This document shows positions 58,760-64,000 of a stretch of DNA of 64,000 nt, in pieces. The DNA is from Strongyloides papillosus (Eukaryota; Nematoda; Chromadorea; Rhabditida; Strongyloididae): contig SRSI01000049.1 in NCBI GenBank assembly GCA_005656395.1, forward strand, positions 62,001 to 126,000. The letters are read 5' to 3'. Position 1 is the first letter of the stretch. Each line of letters opens with the position of its first letter. Below the pieces are notes generated by a model. The model saw only the letters and a list, made by a program, of their open reading frames with translations, was not told the origin of the DNA and searched no databases. A program made the position numbers and the translations under genes.

Positions 58760-59110
58760 TATGTTCTAGGCATTGTTCTAGAAACTTTAGTAATTTCTTC
58801 CTGTACTTATATTCTTTCTTCTAAAAAATAAAGTAAATAAATCATTAAAAATTAACTACAATAAAAATAACTTACTAAAATTTTTTACATTATTAAGTTG
58901 AACAAATTTAATTCTAACTATCTTCTTATTAATTGATCTTATAGAAGCAGTCTCCAATAAAATTTTTAAAGTATATGATGCCTTACTAGCTTTAACAATG
59001 AACAGAATTGATCCTTAAAGAAGGTTTGTTGACTCATTTCCAATCTTTACAACAAATAATTCTTTACAAACTTCAGATATAGAAACTCCAAATGGTGAAT
59101 CTAATGTTCC
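58760..59110 (-). pseudogene. Antisense coding relic in spacer 3 (weakly IF-2-like)
   Basis: Same relic as in spacers 1 and 2, reading GVSISEVCKELFVVKIGNES, with the same TAA after the following NLL as in spacer 2, then GSILFIVKASKASYTLKILL. The shared stop shows that spacers 2 and 3 descend from a copy that had already lost the gene. Confidence 0.4.
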
Positions 59111-59764
59111 TAACCTATAATTTCCATATAACTCCAAGACTTTATCCTTTTATTTATGTCATATTGAGTTGCTTTGGAGTACTTATCTTCAAAAACAATT
59201 TTAATTGTTGAATATCTTCAAAATTTTGAATTCCTCTTTTGGTAAATATAGAATCCTACCTATGCTTTATTTTGACCATTTAGATAAAAATTTAAAATTT
59301 TCCATTAATAAAGAAATTTAAAATCTTTTAGTTTTCTACTTTGCAAATAAATCTTGTTGGTGGTATGCATTTAAACTTATTTTGAGATGCACCATTTTGT
59401 TGGCAACTGACTATTTTTTTCTACATACACTTATCACATATCATCTAATAATATCAAAGTCATTTGCTAACATTATTTTAAAATTCAAATTAGAATTGTT
59501 AAAAAAAATTGTTCTTAAAGACATCGGAAATAGTTTATAGCGAATTTGAGAATATGATACAAATTGAAAAATGTAAAAAACCCTATTTCTAAAGTTAATA
59601 AAATTTGAATATTATAGATATGAAAAATCATCGATAAATCACCTCAATTATTGTTCTATTCTTTCTTTCCTATACACTTTAATGTAATATTATAACATTA
59701 TTAGTTCCAAATTAAAAACTTTTTAATGTAAAATTGTATTAATGGTAACATTTATGATAATTTT

Positions 59765-59858
59765 ATTGAAAATTTGAATATAATATAATGTAATATTCAA
59801 ATTTCGTATATAGAAAAATATGATTTAATGAATAGATTTTTAACAAAAATCACCTACA
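59765..59858 (+). promoter_or_regulatory. Conserved proximal promoter, unit 3
   Basis: Same block as before copies 1 and 2, with the GTATATAGAAAAATATG core near 59806. It suggests the decoy-like genes and the receptor share expression control. Confidence 0.5.
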
Positions 59859-62800
59859 ATGTTCTTAAAGTTATATTGGTTAGGTGCTGCTGTGGCCTTA
59901 ATGCCACTTTTAATACAGCCTAATGAGGTACATCGTATGGAGCTGTTTCCCTATGTACCTGAGGATATCAACAACACGACATTTCCGTTTGACTTAAACG
60001 TAACAACTAATTCTGATATGGTACTGGTAAAATGCCCGGATACTGATTATCGTCATAAAAATAATAATGAAATGTTTGGACGAAATTCTAAAATTTTTAA
60101 TCCTAAAGGTATATTTAGTCCTAATGCAAGCTTATTTGCGTGGGTGCCCTTATTAAAAACGGAATCTGGACCAACAAAATTAACCTGTGGAGAGATTGTA
60201 CTCAAAGATAATGCAAATCCTTACCACGAGTGGACTTTTAATGTTATGTGGAAAAATGGTACGGGCGATGGGAAGTTTATCAAACGAGTAAGAAGTATTA
60301 AGGATATTCCACCAGATCATGAAAATTGCGATTTTTTAGATGGAAATTACAAAGTTTTCGGTAGCAAGAAAAAAGGTGACTTTTTATTAGTTGAGAAATT
60401 TCAAAACATTCCAAATCTTTATGTTAATCAAATCTTCTATTATTTTCAAAAATTCAATAATAGTGAAAAGATAAAAGTGCCGTGCGGAATTATGAAAATA
60501 TATGGTGATACTCCAACTATTAAATTAAAAACTTATGAATCTACCTCAGAGGCACCGAAAATTAAAGAAGAGACACACAAAATAAATTCAGATGGTACAG
60601 ATCAACAAAATATTTCTGTAGTGCTTGATATGGGTGGAAATACAGAATACTATAAGGGAGAAGAAATAATTTTGACAAAAATGAGATATGTTAAAGGAGG
60701 ATCTCAAGTTATTGAAAACTCCACTACATCAATAACATCCAATTTTGTTATACATGGATACGAAATAGTAAAGTTAACATACTATTATCAACGTGGTGAT
60801 CAGAAATTTGAAAAATCAAAAAAATACTACTTTAGTCCTCCCTCAAAAGACCATTTAATAACTGAAAAAACCATAAAATACTCTAAAAACAATACCTCCA
60901 TAAAGCCAAATTGTCATCTTTACTACTTGAACGTTGGATACCTAGACAAAGTCGACTATAATGGGACTAAAGGGAATTATCAAACTTTGAATACTACTGA
61001 TGGTATAAAAGGGAAATATAAAATTGATAAAACCTCTGTAATCTTTGATGAAAAGGAAGATGGCAAAACAACAATAAGTTGTACCTACAAAACTCTGGAT
61101 GGAAACATCACGACTACTACAAAATTTATTAACAAGGATACGGTTGCTTTGTTAAACGAACAGAAAGAAAAAAAAAAGTTGCAAGAAGCAAAAAAACATA
61201 CCGACACTGGAAGGTCAGGACCAAATAAGATTAATGAAGAGCCAGAGGAAACCACAGAGTCTTGGGGCCAAGAATCCGAGGAAAGCACTAAGTCCTGGTA
61301 TCAAAAATTGTCCGAAAATGTTGGGAAAACCAAGGCTATCTTGTTAATTGTTGGACTCATCCTTATAATCTTAATTATCTTGGTTGTTCCATTAATAATT
61401 CTCTACAAAAAATGGTTATCTCCGTACTTAAAAATGATAAATCGCAAGAATAGGTATCCTAATGCCTATCTCTTCTGGGATAACATAACGAGTCACCCGT
61501 TTGATAAATATTGCAAGATTATCAAAGACAAAAAGTATCTATCTGATAAAGTATTAAAAAGAAAAGTTGTCAAAAAAATGGAAGGAGGTGAAGAAGTCGA
61601 CGTCGGTATTAGTGATCTTTTTGATGGGACACTTGTTAAGTGTTACAAAAACTTGCCCCGGAAAATCAAAGCTCACTATGTCTATACTGATACAAAGAAA
61701 AGAAAGTATATCCTTTCTGATGTAGGTTTATAAATTTGAATACCATAATTTTATCATTTTAGGGTCCAACATTTGATACACAACTTTCTTTCTGGCAAAT
61801 GATTTATGAGGAGGATATTGGTACGATCATTGCGATAATATATGACAAGAAGTCCTTAGATGTTGATGATAGTTCAGATGATCTATACTGGAGTTGGAAA
61901 ACACATGTACGTGAATTTGGAGACATTGTTGTTACCCGTATGCATACCATTAGAGTAAATGTCCTCTCCGTTATAGGACGCAAGTTTATGTTGAATAAAA
62001 AAGAAGGAGATGTAGCAAAATATGCTGAAATATATCATGTTTCTAATTGGAAAGAAAATGAAATGCCTCAGTCGGATCTTCAACTTGTTAACATATATCA
62101 AAAAATTATCAATATCGCTCCAAAGAAGAACATTCTCATCCACTCATCACAAGGAACCGGAGCACGTGTATACATGTTCACCTATTTCGCATGTATATAC
62201 AATGCATTGAAGGCTGATGACGACAATTATTGCCCTTTCAAGGTTATTAAAAGTATTCGTGAACAACGCTACGGAGGAAACTTGGTGCCATACGAGTTTG
62301 CCTATATAATTAAAGTTATCGTAACAACATTATTCCATAGCAAGATTTTAATTGACTTCTCGCAACGCCGTACTAATTTCTACCTAAGTTATGACAAGTT
62401 CTTCTACAATTATTTGAAACATCAGGACAATATGGATGATGAAGTAAGGAAGTTCTTGTTGTTTGTCAGTATTGTCGATATAGGAAAAATCTACGAATAC
62501 AAATCTGTCTTTTATGAGCTCGGAAGAATAGAATCAGATATACTTCCTAACTACTGCAAGAGATTCCAGAATGCAGTTGACAATCACAAAAATGGTAAAG
62601 ACAAGAGAAGGTGCCGTTTTAATGATATCCAGTGCCTCGATGCACATGGAATTACTATTAATGAGAAACCCGAGACTGACAAGGACAGTTTCATTCATGC
62701 TAATAAGTTTGAATACACCTTCAACAACAACAAGAAAAGAAAAATGATTCTTTGTCAGGTAGGGTTTGAATATAAATATCATTAATACTTACTTTTTTAG

Positions 62801-63518
62801 GCACCACTTGATGACACCGTTGATGATATGCTCGATATGATAAAAAGATACAATGTAAAAATTGTTATCATCTTAAACACTTTTGAGGAAGCTAATGATC
62901 CGGAAAAAAAGTGGGCCTCTTATTTCCCTCAAAAGCATTATTCTTATGAGACTTCAAATTTCTGCGTAACAAAATTAAGGTTCAAAGAAATGGATGGCGA
63001 TTCTATTAGTGAGACAGAATGCCACCTTAAGAGTAAAAACGTTTATGCTGAAATGAAATTTATCATTCTCCACTACCAAGGATGGCCTGACAGGAGTAAG
63101 TTTAAACAATGTACATTATTTTTTTATTAATTTCCTTTTTTTAGGTATTCCATATGAACATAAGTCCATCTACAACCTATATAAGAGAATTATCAGTTTT
63201 CGTTCTGAAGACTATATGGCAATACATTGTAGTGCAGGAGTTGGAAGAACTGGAACTCTTGCACTAATAATGTATCTGATCGATACTATAAACTACTTCC
63301 CGACTTTTGATCCAATTGGAAGATTGAAGTGTCTAAGGGAACATAGATATCTTGCTGTCCAGGAATATGATCAATTTATATTTGCTCTTATGGTCGTTTT
63401 TGAGCATTGCAAAAAAGAAATTGACGATATGGACCCAGAGGCCTATGAAAAATTCTTAGCAATAGCTGAAGATCTCTTCAAAAATGAGAGAGAATCTAAA
63501 AAGAAACAGAAAAAATAA
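59859..63518 (+). CDS. Receptor-type tyrosine phosphatase with tandem PTP domains (array copy 3)
   Basis: Four exons, 59859-61721, 61763-62758, 62801-63095 and 63145-63518; 1175 aa. Residues 1-21 are a signal peptide and ~22-440 the same ectodomain as copies 1 and 2. A short Lys/Glu/Ser linker precedes one transmembrane helix (AILLIVGLILIILIILVV, ~487-510). The cytoplasmic part has two PTP domains. D1 (~535-800) keeps the GPTFDTQLSFWQMIYEE block but reads WKENEMP (717) for WPD and HSSQGTGARV (748-757) for the PTP loop, so it lacks the catalytic Asp and Cys. D2 keeps GWPDRSIP (Asp1050) and HCSAGVGRTG (Cys1080, Arg1086) and a Q-loop VQEYDQF; its pTyr loop has Phe for the usual Tyr. D2 could dephosphorylate phosphotyrosine; D1 is a pseudophosphatase. 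Each exon junction is in frame. Confidence 0.85.
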
Positions 63519-64000
63519 TTTTTGTAATTTAAATATTGTAGAATTAAATTAATTATATAAGATAGAGTGTAAAGATTAGTTTACGAATAAATTACTGGTT
63601 AAATTTGATTTTTTAGCATATCGAAATCCTTATTAAATATTTTCTTGGGATGAAATTTTATCAATGTTTGTAGAATTTCTATGAATATCACTACATAATA
63701 CTTATCGAAACACAGTAATATTCAACGGAACTCATAATACTATAATATCTAAATTGAACAGTTTCTGATTTCCAGAATGAAACTAAATTCTTCAAACATA
63801 TCATTGATTACTTTTATTCAAATTAAACAACAATGGACATAAATTACAAATTACATGTAAAATTCGATTAATTTACCATTACCAACATTGGCATAACCTT
63901 CATCTGGCATTTTATTTTTTATGAAAAAATACCACTACACTCTTGTCCATTACTTGAGTAGTTATAAATTACTGTTAATAATATTACTTTTAATCCCTAT
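63519..64000. other. 3' flank of the receptor gene
   Basis: AT-rich, including the probable 3' UTR of the receptor gene. It does not align with the spacers that follow copies 1 and 2, so the array ends here. Confidence 0.5.

Larger units (their letters stand above)
49720..59858. repeat. Tandem segmental duplication, ~3.82-kb units
   Basis: Each unit consists of an ectodomain gene followed by a ~2.35-kb spacer. Gene starts recur at 52212, 56034 and 59859 (3,822 and 3,825 bp apart), and gene ends at 49863, 53684 and 57506 (3,821 and 3,822 bp apart). Spacers align along their length. The stretch from about 53395 to 54600 is almost identical to 57213-58425, while the rest of the spacers and the 5' halves of the genes have diverged, so recent homogenisation was local. 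Confidence 0.9.

Noticed and set aside
1..64000. CRISPR arrays, bacterial operons, prophage or insertion sequences
   Set aside because: The window has spliceosomal introns and animal gene families throughout; no regular spacer-repeat array or transposase was seen.
1..64000. tRNA, rRNA and snoRNA genes
   Set aside because: No convincing T-loop/anticodon arrangement or rRNA-like block was found by eye; short snoRNAs within introns could still be missed.

Overview
The window looks like nuclear DNA of a nematode, most likely of the Strongyloides group. The reasons are a very AT-rich background, tightly packed genes on both strands, mostly tiny GT-AG introns of about 40-55 bp, and nematode-type gene families (stomatin/MEC-2, glypican, katanin MEI-1, GT49 glycosyltransferase, ten-cysteine Ly6 proteins). 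Species is inferred, not proven. Exon joins were worked out by hand from reading frame and splice sites; every multi-exon model given closes in frame.

Region 1 (about 0.8-24.3 kb) is a dense housekeeping block: fibrillarin copy 1, a CWC27-like splicing factor without its cyclophilin domain, mitochondrial EF-G2 (GFM2), a secreted Ala/Pro/Val-rich protein, a valyl-tRNA synthetase (probably mitochondrial), a C/EBP-like bZIP factor, a coiled-coil protein, PUS10, fibrillarin copy 2 in inverted orientation, MMS19, DNAJC8 and a katanin p60/MEI-1-like ATPase. Many act in RNA modification, splicing or mitochondrial translation, but alternating strands argue against operons.

Region 2 (24.3-33 kb) starts with a diverged ~140-bp tandem array, then a single-exon gene for a stand-alone Gag/capsid-like protein, a ten-cysteine Ly6/uPAR-like surface protein, a GT49 (LARGE/B4GAT1-like) glycosyltransferase and an unrecognised single-pass membrane protein.

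Region 3 (36.7-45.9 kb) has a stomatin/MEC-2-family gene with four candidate alternative first exons, all in phase 0 with the shared body, and a complete five-exon glypican gene on the other strand.

Region 4 (49.7-63.5 kb) is the most unusual. It is a tandem array of ~3.82-kb units: a decayed gene tail, two intact genes for secreted, apparently GPI-anchored ectodomain proteins, and a final copy in which the same ectodomain is fused to a transmembrane helix and two tyrosine-phosphatase domains. In that receptor the membrane-proximal phosphatase domain has lost its catalytic residues while the distal one keeps them, the reverse of the usual arrangement. The membrane-proximal part of the ectodomain and ~1.2 kb of 3' sequence are nearly identical between copies, while the N-terminal ectodomains differ strongly, indicating gene conversion beside divergence. 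Each spacer also carries a decayed antisense coding relic. A receptor with soluble or anchored decoy paralogues is my leading (inferred) reading.
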